The translations under genes and the position numbers were made by a program. From assembly GCA_020029455.1 (NCBI GenBank), contig JAIBJH010000025.1, forward strand, positions 1 to 20,984: DNA of 20,984 nucleotides, written 5' to 3'. Below, in pieces: positions 14,449-20,984 of this stretch. Under the pieces are notes generated by a model, which was given only the letters and a program-made list of their open reading frames with translations, was not told the origin of the DNA and did not search any database. Origin of the DNA: Hyphomicrobiales bacterium. GTDB lineage: Bacteria; Pseudomonadota; Alphaproteobacteria; Rhizobiales; Aestuariivirgaceae. Each line of letters starts with the position of its first letter. Within the stretch, counting starts at the first letter, position 1.

Positions 14449-15535
14449 GCGCTTTCCACTGTTCCTCGCTCAATACTTTTGCCGGCACATGGTCCGTGGG
14501 CAGGGGCTGGATGTCCTTGATGCGCTGCTCCGTGCCAGGATGAGTTGAAAAGACATCGCCAATCTTTTCCAGCGCCGTTGGCTTTGTTGCGGATGGCGTC
14601 TGAGTGGAGTCCGGCTTGCCCTTCTCCAGCTTCAGCACTTTCTCAAAGAAATGCTTGAGGCCCATGGGGTCAATGGAAGCTGCCGCCATGGTCGAGCGCG
14701 CATATTCATCCGCTTCCCGCTCCGCATCACGCGAGTAGCGGAAAATGGCGGCGAGCGCCGCAATATTGCCCGCCCATTCGCCGCTGCCGCCATTTGATAT
14801 GGCGCTGATCAGGATTTGCAGGCCTGCAAGCCGCACCATCTGCGCCTCGGGGTGGAGATGCGCCACATGGCCGATCTCGTGGGCCAGCACTCCCACCACC
14901 TCATCGGGCGTTTCCGCCTGTCGCAAGAGTTCCTTGGTGAAGACAATCCTGCCGCCCGGCGCTGCGAAGGCATTCATGATCGGAACATCATAGACGCTGA
15001 CAGAGATGGGCGGCAGGCTGGAGTTCCCCTCGGCCAGCTTTGCGATCATTGCTGACCATGCACCCGTTGCCGCCGATGTCTCGCACTTTCTCGCCTTCTC
15101 GACGAGCGAAGAAATCACCTGTTCGCCCACGCGATTGCGCCAGCTATCAGGCAACAGATGGGCAAGCTGCTGCGGCAGGAAAGACATTGCAAACCAGCCC
15201 AAGGCCACCGCCACCGCCAGACCACCAACGGTCCAGCCCAGAACCTGGCCTAGGTGGCGGAAACTATATCCGCCTCTCAGCGCCCTGTTGCTGGCAATGA
15301 GATCATTGATGAAGGCATCGTCGCGCAAGATGAGCCGCGAGCCCTTCTGCGAGTCATGCGTCAGCCGGAAGGGTTGGCCGGGCGAGGGCGGATCGATGGG
15401 GTGAAGCCCCGCAATGGACCAACGGGTGAGAGGTGTATTCTCGCCGCTAAACTGCAATTCATTGCTGATGCGCTCCACCGTGACGGGCCGGTCATGTGCC
15501 GTTTCGCCATCGAAGAAGGTCGCTGCAACCGCCAT
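14429..15535 (-). CDS. M48 family metallopeptidase, membrane-anchored
   Basis: Zinc metallopeptidase of family M48 (relatives include BepA and LoiP). The product is 368 residues. The zinc-binding HEIGH is at 219-223 and the ExxAD third-ligand motif is EREAD (Glu272). A single hydrophobic segment at about 100-120 follows an N-terminal region of about 90 residues, suggesting a protein anchored in the inner membrane; which side carries the protease cannot be settled from this sequence. The C-terminus contains FSTHPGTEQRI, typical of the family (THP...R motif). Its ATG overlaps the stop of the upstream DUF898 gene by one base (TAATG), indicating translational coupling. Substrate unknown. Confidence 0.92.
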   Translation of the reverse strand: MAVAATFFDGETAHDRPVTVERISNELQFSGENTPLTRWSIAGLHPIDPPSPGQPFRLTHDSQKGSRLILRDDAFINDLIASNRALRGGYSFRHLGQVLGWTVGGLAVAVALGWFAMSFLPQQLAHLLPDSWRNRVGEQVISSLVEKARKCETSAATGAWSAMIAKLAEGNSSLPPISVSVYDVPIMNAFAAPGGRIVFTKELLRQAETPDEVVGVLAHEIGHVAHLHPEAQMVRLAGLQILISAISNGGSGEWAGNIAALAAIFRYSRDAEREADEYARSTMAAASIDPMGLKHFFEKVLKLEKGKPDSTQTPSATKPTALEKIGDVFSTHPGTEQRIKDIQPLPTDHVPAKVLSEEQWKALKAVCG

Positions 15536-16656
15536 TACAAGCCACCTACATCAAAGGCGTCGAACAGGCCTTCACCGCGCGTCGGCAACGGGACTTTGGA
15601 TTGTGAAATGCGATCGATCTCGATTTTGCCGTCAAGATGCAGGCGCTCCACAACATAGCGCACAATGCGGCGGTTGATGTATGGCCAGCCGATGCCCAGT
15701 GTGAAGATCAGGATGAGGAGGTTGACCACCGTCAGGCCGATGATGCTGCCAGTCGTGGCTTCAAGCCTGAAGGGTGCCCCATCGAAGCGCGTATAGTCGG
15801 CAAAGACGCGCATTTGCGTGGCAGTGTAGACTGCCCACAGCATCGGGACCAGCAGCAGAAAGACCAGGAAGAGAATGATCGCCGCGATAATCAGCATGCC
15901 GGCAATTTGCTCCGCATTCTGTGGCTGATTTCCGAACGCCTCAGAAAACAATGGTGACGACGCAGCCGATACGCTGGCAAGAACAGTGACCAGGATGATC
16001 GCCCCAAGCGTCAGAAACCAGCACAGCGCATAGGTGGGATAGAGCGGTCCTGCTCTGCCCTTGAACTTGAAGGCGGCATCGCCGAAGCGCATGTCATTGG
16101 TGATCTGCTCCTGCAGCACCGTGTTCATGACGGGCGTGGCCCATCCCAGCGACATGCCCTTGGCCATAAGTGATCCGAAAAAGAGGAGGCTGTAGGTCAT
16201 GGCCGGGCCAACCAAAGCGCCGCGAATGCCGCGCCACTGAGTGCGTGACAACTTATAGTTCCACGCTTTGTAGACGGCAAACCCCCACAAGACATAGATG
16301 GCAAGAATTACGGCGAATTGGATCGTGATGAGCAATGGCGATTCTGGACCATAGAGGATGCCGACAAAGCCCGTAACCACCGCTATGGGCAGGATCAGAA
16401 CAAAGAAGACCACCAGGAAGCCCTTGAACAGCTCCATGCCGGTGCCGGTATATTCCAGCGGTTCACCATTGATGTGGACGCTGGACCAAATGTGCTTTCT
16501 CACCTGCGTCCTGGCCCAGAAGCGGTAGAAACCCAGCGTGATCAAGGTCAGCAGGAAGCTGACGATGGTGATCTTCAAGAGGCCCGGCCGCTTGACGAAG
16601 CTGAAGGTCAATTGTTCTGGGGCGCTCACCCCTGCCATGGTGGCTGTGTCGCTCAT
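15535..16656 (-). CDS. DUF898 (YjgN-like) multi-pass membrane protein
   Basis: A 373-residue polytopic inner-membrane protein of the DUF898/YjgN family; function not established. The family motif region near the N-terminus reads TLGFYRFWARTQVRKHIWSS followed by GEPLEYTGTGMELFKGF. A second, C-terminal copy-like region (FADYTRFDGAPFRLEAT, then LGIGWPYINRRIVRYVVERL) suggests internal two-fold repetition. Several hydrophobic segments lie between them. The start ATG 16656 is preceded on the minus strand by AGGGA. It is followed by the M48 peptidase gene with a one-base stop/start overlap. This DUF898-M48 pairing recurs in Proteobacteria to my knowledge and implies a joint role in the membrane. Confidence 0.9.
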   Translation of the reverse strand: MSDTATMAGVSAPEQLTFSFVKRPGLLKITIVSFLLTLITLGFYRFWARTQVRKHIWSSVHINGEPLEYTGTGMELFKGFLVVFFVLILPIAVVTGFVGILYGPESPLLITIQFAVILAIYVLWGFAVYKAWNYKLSRTQWRGIRGALVGPAMTYSLLFFGSLMAKGMSLGWATPVMNTVLQEQITNDMRFGDAAFKFKGRAGPLYPTYALCWFLTLGAIILVTVLASVSAASSPLFSEAFGNQPQNAEQIAGMLIIAAIILFLVFLLLVPMLWAVYTATQMRVFADYTRFDGAPFRLEATTGSIIGLTVVNLLILIFTLGIGWPYINRRIVRYVVERLHLDGKIEIDRISQSKVPLPTRGEGLFDAFDVGGL

Positions 16657-16719
16657 CGGCTTTCCCTGCTGGACTCAGTTGCAAGAATGCCATGGAGCGA
16701 TTTGCATTTCATCAGTTCT

Positions 16720-16832
16720 CTCCCCCAGCTTTGCTGGGGGAGTATGCCGGAGGCGGGAGGGGGTGTTTCAGTGCGTTGCATCACCCCCTCGCCCCGGAGC
16801 ACATCCGGGGCACTCCCCAATGAATTGGGGAG
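16720..16832. repeat. Array of four consecutive GC-rich hairpins (REP/mosaic-type repeat)
   Basis: Four perfect inverted repeats lie in a row: CTCCCCCAGC (16720-16729) with 16733-16742; GAGGGGGTG (16757-16765) with 16782-16790; GCCCCGGA (16791-16798) with 16804-16811; and CTCCCCAAT (16813-16821) with 16824-16832. Only the second has a long loop. The outer arms are themselves related (CTCCCC...GGGGAG). The form resembles dispersed intergenic palindromic mosaics of Rhizobiales-type genomes. No coding content. It probably forms a very stable RNA structure if transcribed; on the minus strand it lies upstream of the DUF898 start. Confidence 0.75.
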
Positions 16833-16846
16833 AGGCAATTGTCTGC

Positions 16847-16864
16847 TGTTGCAAGCTTGCAACA
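16847..16864. promoter_or_regulatory. Candidate operator: 18-bp perfect palindrome upstream of ilvD
   Basis: TGTTGCAAGCTTGCAACA is perfectly self-complementary. Half-sites GTTGCAAG recur at 16678-16685 and 16941-16948 in the same intergenic region. Even-length, fully symmetric sites of this kind are typical of LacI/GalR-type repressors, but the cognate protein cannot be named from the sequence. Confidence 0.4.
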
Positions 16865-17017
16865 CTCCAACATTTTGCACGAAAAGCCGTCATTCGCACG
16901 AAGCTTCGCCACGATCTGCCGCAATTCGCCTTTATTAGACGTTGCAAGGCGTCGTCCGGGCCTTTTGCCCGGCACAGAATGCGGTATAGGAGGCGGGTAG
17001 CGGGAAAGCGCGTCATC

Positions 17018-17050
17018 TCAAGGGTTTAATCCTTGAAGAAGCGCTGCTTC
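17018..17050 (+). promoter_or_regulatory. Two adjacent stem-loops in the ilvD leader
   Basis: TCAAGG (17018-17023) pairs with CCTTGA (17031-17036), and GAAGC (17038-17042) pairs with GCTTC (17046-17050). They end 38 bases before the ilvD start. A 16-codon ORF (16979-17029, containing three Val and one Ile codon) ends with its stop in the first loop. An attenuator is conceivable, but neither stem is followed by a T-run. Confidence 0.25.
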
Positions 17051-17088
17051 ATCCAAAACAGATCATCTCTCCGCCCGGACAACACTCC

Positions 17089-18081
17089 ATGGACGCCATG
17101 ACTTTTGACAAAACCAGACTTCCAAGCCGCCACGTGACGGTGGGGCCCCAGCGCGCGCCGCACCGCTCTTACCTTTATGCCATGGGCCTTTCTGCCCAGC
17201 AGATTGCCCAGCCGCTGGTGGGCGTTGCCTCCTGCTGGAATGAGGCGGCACCGTGCAACATTTCGCTGATGCGCCAGGCCCAGTCGGTGAAACGCGGTGT
17301 TGCGGCCGCTGCGGGGACACCCCGCGAATTCTGCACTATCACCGTGACAGACGGCATTGCCATGGGCCACCAGGGCATGAAGGCCTCGCTGGTTTCCCGC
17401 GAGGTGATTGCCGACTCGGTCGAACTCACCATGCGCGGCCATTGCTATGACGCGCTTGTGGGGCTCGCCGGCTGCGACAAGTCACTGCCCGGCATGATGA
17501 TGGCCATGGTGCGCCTCAACGTGCCTTCGGTCTTCATCTATGGCGGCTCCATCCTGCCCGGCACCTTCAAAGGCAAGCCCGTCACCGTGCAGGATGTCTT
17601 CGAAGCCGTGGGCAAGCATTCCGTCGGCCAGATGTCCGACGAAGATTTGGAAACCCTCGAGCAGGTGGCCTGTCCCTCCGCCGGTTCCTGCGGCGCCCAG
17701 TTCACCGCCAACACCATGGCGACCGTCGCCGAGGCCATTGGCCTTGCGCTACCTTACTCCTGCGGTGCGCCTGCTCCTTACGAAATCCGTGACACCTTCT
17801 GCTTCACCTCCGGTGAAAAGGTGATGGAGCTCCTGGCCCGCAACATTAGGCCGCGCGACATCGTCACCCTCAAGGCTCTGGAAAATGCGGCGACCGTTGT
17901 TGCTGCCTCCGGTGGTTCCACCAATGCGGCGCTGCATCTGCCTGCCATCGCCCATGAGGCCGGAATCAAGTTCGACCTCTTCGATGTGGCCGAAATCTTC
18001 AAGCGCACACCCTACATCGCCGACCTGAAACCGGGCGGCAAATATGTGGCGAAGGATATATTCCCGAAGGGGCGATCGTGA
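17089..18081 (+). pseudogene. ilvD: Dihydroxy-acid dehydratase, N-terminal fragment of broken gene
   Basis: The N-terminal 325 or so residues of IlvD, the Fe-S dehydratase that makes the 2-keto acids of valine, isoleucine and leucine synthesis. By family comparison the cluster cysteines are present (Cys56 in APCN, Cys129 in GCDKSLPG, Cys201 in AGSCGAQFTANTM), as are Asp88 (VTDGIAMGH) and the carbamylated Lys131. The sequence matches the family through YIADLKPGGKYVAKDIF, then runs five foreign residues to TGA at 18079-18081. The next bases encode PEGAIVKVAGM in another frame, which normally lies about 67 residues further on. The fragment alone lacks the C-terminal domain and should be inactive. 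The start ATG 17089 has no strong ribosome-binding site. An assembly error is the main alternative. Confidence 0.88.
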
Positions 18082-18611
18082 AGGTCGCTGGCATGAAGAA
18101 CCTTAAGTTCTCCGGTCCCGCCCGCTGTTTCGATTCGGAAGAGGTCTGCTTCGAGGCCGTTTCCAAGCGCCAGTACAAGGAAGGCGAGGTACTGGTGATT
18201 CGCTACGAGGGCCCGCAAGGCGGCCCCGGCATGCGCGAAATGCTCTCCACCACCGCCGCTCTTTATGGCCAAGGCATGGGCGATAAGGTGGCGCTCATCA
18301 CCGATGGTCGATTCTCGGGCGCGACTCGTGGCTTCTGCGTGGGCCATGTGGGCCCGGAAGCCCAGTCAGGCGGCCCGATTGCACTGTTGCAGGATGGAGA
18401 CATCATTAACCTTGACGCCATTGAGGGTACTTTGACCTGCAATGTCTCGGAAAAGGAATTTTCTGAACGCAAAAAAGCCTGGAAGCCGCGCGAGCATGGC
18501 TATGGATCCGGCGCACTGTGGAAGTATGCGCAGAGCGTGGGTCCGGCTGTAGGCGGGGCCGTAACCCATCCTGGAGGATCCAAAGAAGGTGTCGCGTACG
18601 CTGACATATAG
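18078..18611 (+). pseudogene. ilvD: Dihydroxy-acid dehydratase, C-terminal fragment of broken gene
   Basis: The C-terminal 177 residues of IlvD. They contain SGPARCFDSEE, the magnesium-ligand region YEGPQGGPGMREM, and LITDGRFSGATRG with the serine that acts as the catalytic base, ending in the standard GAVTHPGGSKEGVAYADI. Family sequence can be read back to PEGAIV at about 18067, upstream of the apparent GTG start at 18078, so that GTG is not an original start. The GTGA overlap with the N-terminal fragment looks like translational coupling but is a by-product of the frame change. With the missing segment restored (about 67 codons plus one base) the protein would be about 572 residues, the normal length. 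The Sel1 gene begins within its last codons. Confidence 0.88.
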
Positions 18612-19503
18612 GCGCGTCAGTGAGGCGTTGTGGAGGAAGCCCGTTCTCGGGCTGACCGTGCTCGCCTGCCTGATCACCATGTCGCCCACACCGGCCAGCG
18701 CCCAGGAAGAGGGCGAGGGCTCCGGCTTCTTCCAATATTTCCCGGCTGCTCCAAAGCTGAAAATGCCGGACATCAAGATCCCCTTCTGGACCGATGAGGT
18801 AAAGAAGGGCCGCAAGGCCTATCGCAACGGCAACTATGACAAGGCCGCCAAGCATTTCCGTACGGCTTCAGAAGAAGGAAGCCCTGTCGCCGACTGGTAT
18901 CTCGCTCACATGTTCAGGCTGGGACTTGGCGTCAAGCGCGACCATGCCATCGCTCATTCCTACTATGAGCGCGTGGTGGGCGGATACGCGCCTCAAGACC
19001 TGAGCGGCCGCCGCCTTCAGATTGTCGTGGACAGCCAGTTGCGCCTTGCCAACTACCTGCGCGCCGGCATTCCTGATGCGGGCATTGAACCCAACCCGCA
19101 GCTCGCCGCCAAGCAGTTCCTGCGCATTGCGTCCGCCTATGGCCACCCGGGTGCCCAATATTCGCTGGGCGTCATGAATCTCAGGGGCGAGGGCATGAAG
19201 AAGAACGAGCAGCAGGGCCTGAAGTGGCTGACGGCTGCCGCCAAGAAGCGCGATCCTGAAGCGGAGGCCTATCTCGGCGACCTTTATTGGTCCGGCAAGA
19301 CCGTGCAGAAGAGCGAAACCCGTGCCCTCATGTGGTATGTGCTGGCGCACGAGAATGCCCAGCCCGACGAACATGCCCGCATCATAGCCCGCTACGAAGA
19401 ATTGCGGTCAGCCGTCGAAGAAGAAGTGCGCCTTGAGGCGGAAGCCCGGGCCCGCGTCTGGGCCGAACAGTATCCGGTGAACGCGGCGGATACCTCGCAG
19501 TAG
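18589..19503 (+). CDS. Exported Sel1-repeat (TPR-like) protein
   Basis: A 304-residue protein with a probable signal peptide (hydrophobic core LGLTVLACLITM, cleavage near ASA-QE at residue 38), predicted periplasmic. Residues about 75-255 form Sel1-like/TPR-like repeats: KAYRNGNYDKAAKHFRTASEEG, AHMFRLGLGVKRDHAIAHSYYERV, SLGVMNLRGEGMKKNEQQGLKWLTAAA and YLGDLYWSGKTVQKSETRALMWYVLA. A charged, probably helical C-terminus follows. Such repeats act as scaffolds for protein partners; no enzyme motif is visible. The start is a GTG at 18589, inside the 3' end of ilvD (23-base overlap), so it may be cotranscribed with ilvD. No nearer start gives an intact signal peptide. Confidence 0.85.
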   Translation: MSRTLTYRRVSEALWRKPVLGLTVLACLITMSPTPASAQEEGEGSGFFQYFPAAPKLKMPDIKIPFWTDEVKKGRKAYRNGNYDKAAKHFRTASEEGSPVADWYLAHMFRLGLGVKRDHAIAHSYYERVVGGYAPQDLSGRRLQIVVDSQLRLANYLRAGIPDAGIEPNPQLAAKQFLRIASAYGHPGAQYSLGVMNLRGEGMKKNEQQGLKWLTAAAKKRDPEAEAYLGDLYWSGKTVQKSETRALMWYVLAHENAQPDEHARIIARYEELRSAVEEEVRLEAEARARVWAEQYPVNAADTSQ

Positions 19504-19881
19504 TCAGAACAGCGGTGGCTGGCTCGGCCTCGTCACAATGTAGACTGCCAATGTGGCCATGACGGCACAGGCGGAATAGCCCGCCCAGCCGGGAGCGCCG
19601 CTGAAACGCACCAGATAGACACCGGCCCCCGCCATCATCGCCATGGCCAGGAATTTCGCCTGCGTGGGAATGACGCCGTGATCCTGCCAATGGCGCACAT
19701 AGTGGCCAAAGCGCGGGTGGTTCCGGATCTTCTCGGCAAGCTCCGGCGAGGACCTGCTGAAGGCCCAGACCGCGACCAGCAGGAAGGGCGTGGTCGGCAA
19801 AACCGGGAGGATGATGCCGATGGCCCCCAGGCCAACGCAAAACCAGCCCACGGACAAGTAGAGGTAGCGCGAAAACGTCAT
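19504..19881 (-). CDS. DUF454 (YbaN-like) inner-membrane protein
   Basis: A 125-residue membrane protein of the DUF454/YbaN family; function unknown. The N-terminal family signature is YLSVGWFCVGLGAIGIILPVLPTTPFLLVAVWAFSRSSPEL with a first long hydrophobic stretch; HPRFGHYVRHWQDHGVIP follows, then two more hydrophobic segments near the C-terminus (FLAMAMMAGAGVYLV and YSACAVMATLAVYIV). The frame extends to TTG 19902, but ATG 19881 with AGAGG eight bases upstream is preferred. Its TGA stop abuts the Sel1 gene stop with no bases between them (convergent), and it is divergent from the DUF502 gene. Confidence 0.88.
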   Translation of the reverse strand: MTFSRYLYLSVGWFCVGLGAIGIILPVLPTTPFLLVAVWAFSRSSPELAEKIRNHPRFGHYVRHWQDHGVIPTQAKFLAMAMMAGAGVYLVRFSGAPGWAGYSACAVMATLAVYIVTRPSQPPLF

Positions 19882-19913
19882 GAAGCTGGCCTCTTGCCGC
19901 AAATCACCTCATC

Positions 19914-20672
19914 ATGCAATCAAGCGCCATGACGGACGGGAATGCCAGCCAGTCTCCCCAATCTCCGGTGCCTGCCAGAACATCGTTCCTGAGCAGGTTC
20001 CGCAACTACTTTTTCACGGGGATTGTCATCATCGCCCCCGTCATCATCACCATCTGGGCGACCATCTGGTTCATTTCCTTCTTCGACAGCTGGGTGAAGC
20101 CCCTCATTCCCTTCAACTATAACCCTGACAACTATCTGCCCTTCACCGTGCCGGGCACGGGCCTCGTCGTAGCCGTCCTGATCATCACCGCGGTCGGCGC
20201 GCTCGGCGCAAACCTTGTCGGCCGCACATTGCTAGGCTGGTGGGACAGGGTTGTGCAGCGGACGCCTATCGTGCGCTCCATCTACAAGGGCTCGAAGCAG
20301 ATCTTCGAAACCCTCTTCTCCCAGAAGGGCACGAACTTCAAATATGTCTGCCTTGTCGAATGGCCACACAAGGACATGTGGACCATTGCCTTTGTGTCGC
20401 GCGAAATAGATGGCGCGCAGATTGGCCTCGAAACGGGGCGGCGCATGTACGCGGTCTATGTTTCAACGACGCCGAACCCGACAGGTGGCTATGTGGTCTT
20501 TGCCGACGAGAGCGATGTGCAGATTCTCAACTTGTCGGTGGAGGACGGCCTTAAGCTGGTGATTTCCATGGGGCTCGTAATGCCTGACAAGCGACTGTCA
20601 GCCTCCGTGGAACTAAAGCGCGCGAAACCCGCCAGACCACGGCGCAAGGCTATCCTGCGCTCAACAACCTGA
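19914..20672 (+). CDS. DUF502 family membrane protein
   Basis: A 252-residue protein of the DUF502 family, inner-membrane, function not established. A polar N-terminus precedes a hydrophobic segment (YFFTGIVIIAPVIITIWATI, about 32-51) and a second one (LVVAVLIITAVGALGANLVG, about 84-103). The family signature RTPIVRSIYKGSKQIFETLF follows at about 116-135, then a soluble beta-rich domain with VYVSTTPNPTGGYVVF and a basic C-terminus. ATG 19914 is used; ATG 19929 is an equally possible start and neither has a clear ribosome-binding site. Its 3' end overlaps recG on the opposite strand by 23 bases. DUF502 next to recG is a recurrent alphaproteobacterial arrangement, to my knowledge. Confidence 0.9.
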   Translation: MQSSAMTDGNASQSPQSPVPARTSFLSRFRNYFFTGIVIIAPVIITIWATIWFISFFDSWVKPLIPFNYNPDNYLPFTVPGTGLVVAVLIITAVGALGANLVGRTLLGWWDRVVQRTPIVRSIYKGSKQIFETLFSQKGTNFKYVCLVEWPHKDMWTIAFVSREIDGAQIGLETGRRMYAVYVSTTPNPTGGYVVFADESDVQILNLSVEDGLKLVISMGLVMPDKRLSASVELKRAKPARPRRKAILRSTT

Positions 20673-20984
20673 TCGCCTCATCGCGCTCGAAGAGATAGAG
20701 CAGGTGGCGCAGGGCTTCGCCGCGCGGGTTTTGCAATTTGGGATCGCGACCCAGAATCAATTGCGCATCATCACGTGCCGCCGACAGCAGATCGGCATGG
20801 ACAGTAAGATCGGCCAATCTGAACTCCGGCAAGCCCGATTGTTGCGTGCCCAACACTTCACCTGCGCCGCGCAGGCGCAAATCCTCTTCCGCAATGATGA
20901 AACCGTCCTCGGTCGATCGCATGATTTCCAACCGCGACTTCGCCGTTTCGCCCAGCGGTTCCTGATAGAGCAGCAGGCAATGTG
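20650..20984 (-). CDS. recG: ATP-dependent DNA helicase RecG (C-terminal part; 5' end outside window)
   Basis: The last 111 or so residues of RecG, the branched-DNA helicase that remodels stalled replication forks and Holliday junctions. The frame is open to the window edge; the true start lies beyond 20984. Visible are CLLLYQEPLGETAKSRLEIM, STEDGFIIAEEDLRLRG and GEVLGTQQSGLPEFRLADL, which correspond to the region after helicase motif VI including the TRG (translocation in RecG) motif. The protein ends LLYLFERDEAIRLLSAG with TAG at 20652-20650, 23 bases inside the convergent DUF502 gene. Confidence 0.95.
   Translation of the reverse strand, partial: HCLLLYQEPLGETAKSRLEIMRSTEDGFIIAEEDLRLRGAGEVLGTQQSGLPEFRLADLTVHADLLSAARDDAQLILGRDPKLQNPRGEALRHLLYLFERDEAIRLLSAG

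Larger units (their letters stand above)
16657..17088. other. Hairpin-rich intergenic region between DUF898 and ilvD
   Basis: This 432-base stretch separates two divergently transcribed genes and contains no convincing gene. It holds a four-hairpin array (16720-16832), an 18-bp perfect palindrome (16847-16864), two further GTTGCAAG octamers (16678-16685 and 16941-16948), a small hairpin CCGGGC/GCCCGG (16956-16972), and two adjacent stem-loops just before ilvD (17018-17036 and 17038-17050). Open frames across it run through the repeats and show no recognisable protein. Confidence 0.7.

Noticed and set aside
16720..16832. CRISPR array or intrinsic terminator
   Set aside because: The four hairpins differ in sequence, there are no direct repeats with regular spacers, and no T-run follows any stem.
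16768..17016. Minus-strand ORF of 82 codons in the DUF898-ilvD spacer
   Set aside because: Its C-terminal part is encoded by the hairpin array and it has no ribosome-binding site or recognisable domain.
16318..17029. Plus-strand ORFs running from the DUF898 gene into the spacer
   Set aside because: They begin antisense to the DUF898 gene and read through palindromic repeats; no protein family features.
17089..18611. A programmed frameshift making full-length IlvD
   Set aside because: A frameshift would not restore the roughly 67 missing residues, and no slippery heptamer stands out at the junction.
1..20984. tRNA, rRNA, insertion sequence, integrase or prophage
   Set aside because: I saw no tRNA-like cloverleaf, no rRNA segment and no transposase or integrase motif; all substantial genes are chromosomal core or common membrane proteins.

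Overview
The window is a stretch of chromosomal core genome from a high-GC alphaproteobacterium. The gene order (rpsB-tsf, pyrH-frr-uppS-cdsA, rseP-bamA, fabZ, then gltA and gltX facing a divergent comEC; a DUF502 gene convergent with recG) is what I would expect of a Hyphomicrobiales (Rhizobiales)-type genome. That placement is inference from gene order and remembered protein families, not from a search. I see no rRNA, tRNA, CRISPR array, prophage, insertion sequence or defence island.

Layout. 1-1534: the end of rpsB and all of tsf, with a compound palindromic repeat between them and a strong intrinsic terminator after tsf. 1536-2069 (minus): a DUF805 membrane protein sharing that terminator. 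2249-5148: pyrH, frr, uppS and cdsA, tightly packed (UMP kinase, ribosome recycling, undecaprenyl-PP synthesis, CDP-diacylglycerol synthesis). 5280-8893: rseP and bamA (envelope stress protease and outer-membrane protein assembly), closed by a terminator. 8962-9429: fabZ alone. 9426-12251 (minus): gltA and gltX. 12295-14448: comEC. 14429-16656 (minus): a DUF898 membrane protein translationally coupled to an M48 metallopeptidase. 16657-17088: a hairpin-rich intergenic region. 17089-18611: ilvD, broken by an internal out-of-frame deletion. 18589-19503: an exported Sel1-repeat protein. 19504-19881 (minus): a DUF454 (YbaN-like) membrane protein. 19914-20672: a DUF502 membrane protein. 20650-20984 (minus): the 3' end of recG.

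How the genes work together. The first 9.4 kb is the conserved translation-to-envelope block of Proteobacteria: translation factors, then isoprenoid carrier and phospholipid precursors, then outer-membrane assembly. What is missing is more striking than what is present. The block normally carries dxr between cdsA and rseP, lpxD between bamA and fabZ, and lpxA-lpxI-lpxB between fabZ and gltA. Here all four lipid A genes of the locus are gone while fabZ is kept, sandwiched between a terminator and the 3' end of gltA. Either lipid A synthesis has moved elsewhere or this lineage has lost it.

The second notable point is ilvD. About 67 codons plus one base are missing at the junction of its two domains, leaving two ORFs in different frames with a deceptive 4-base GTGA overlap. 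I found no clearly novel multi-gene system. The best leads are the selective absence of lpx genes, the ilvD lesion and the two compound palindromic repeats.
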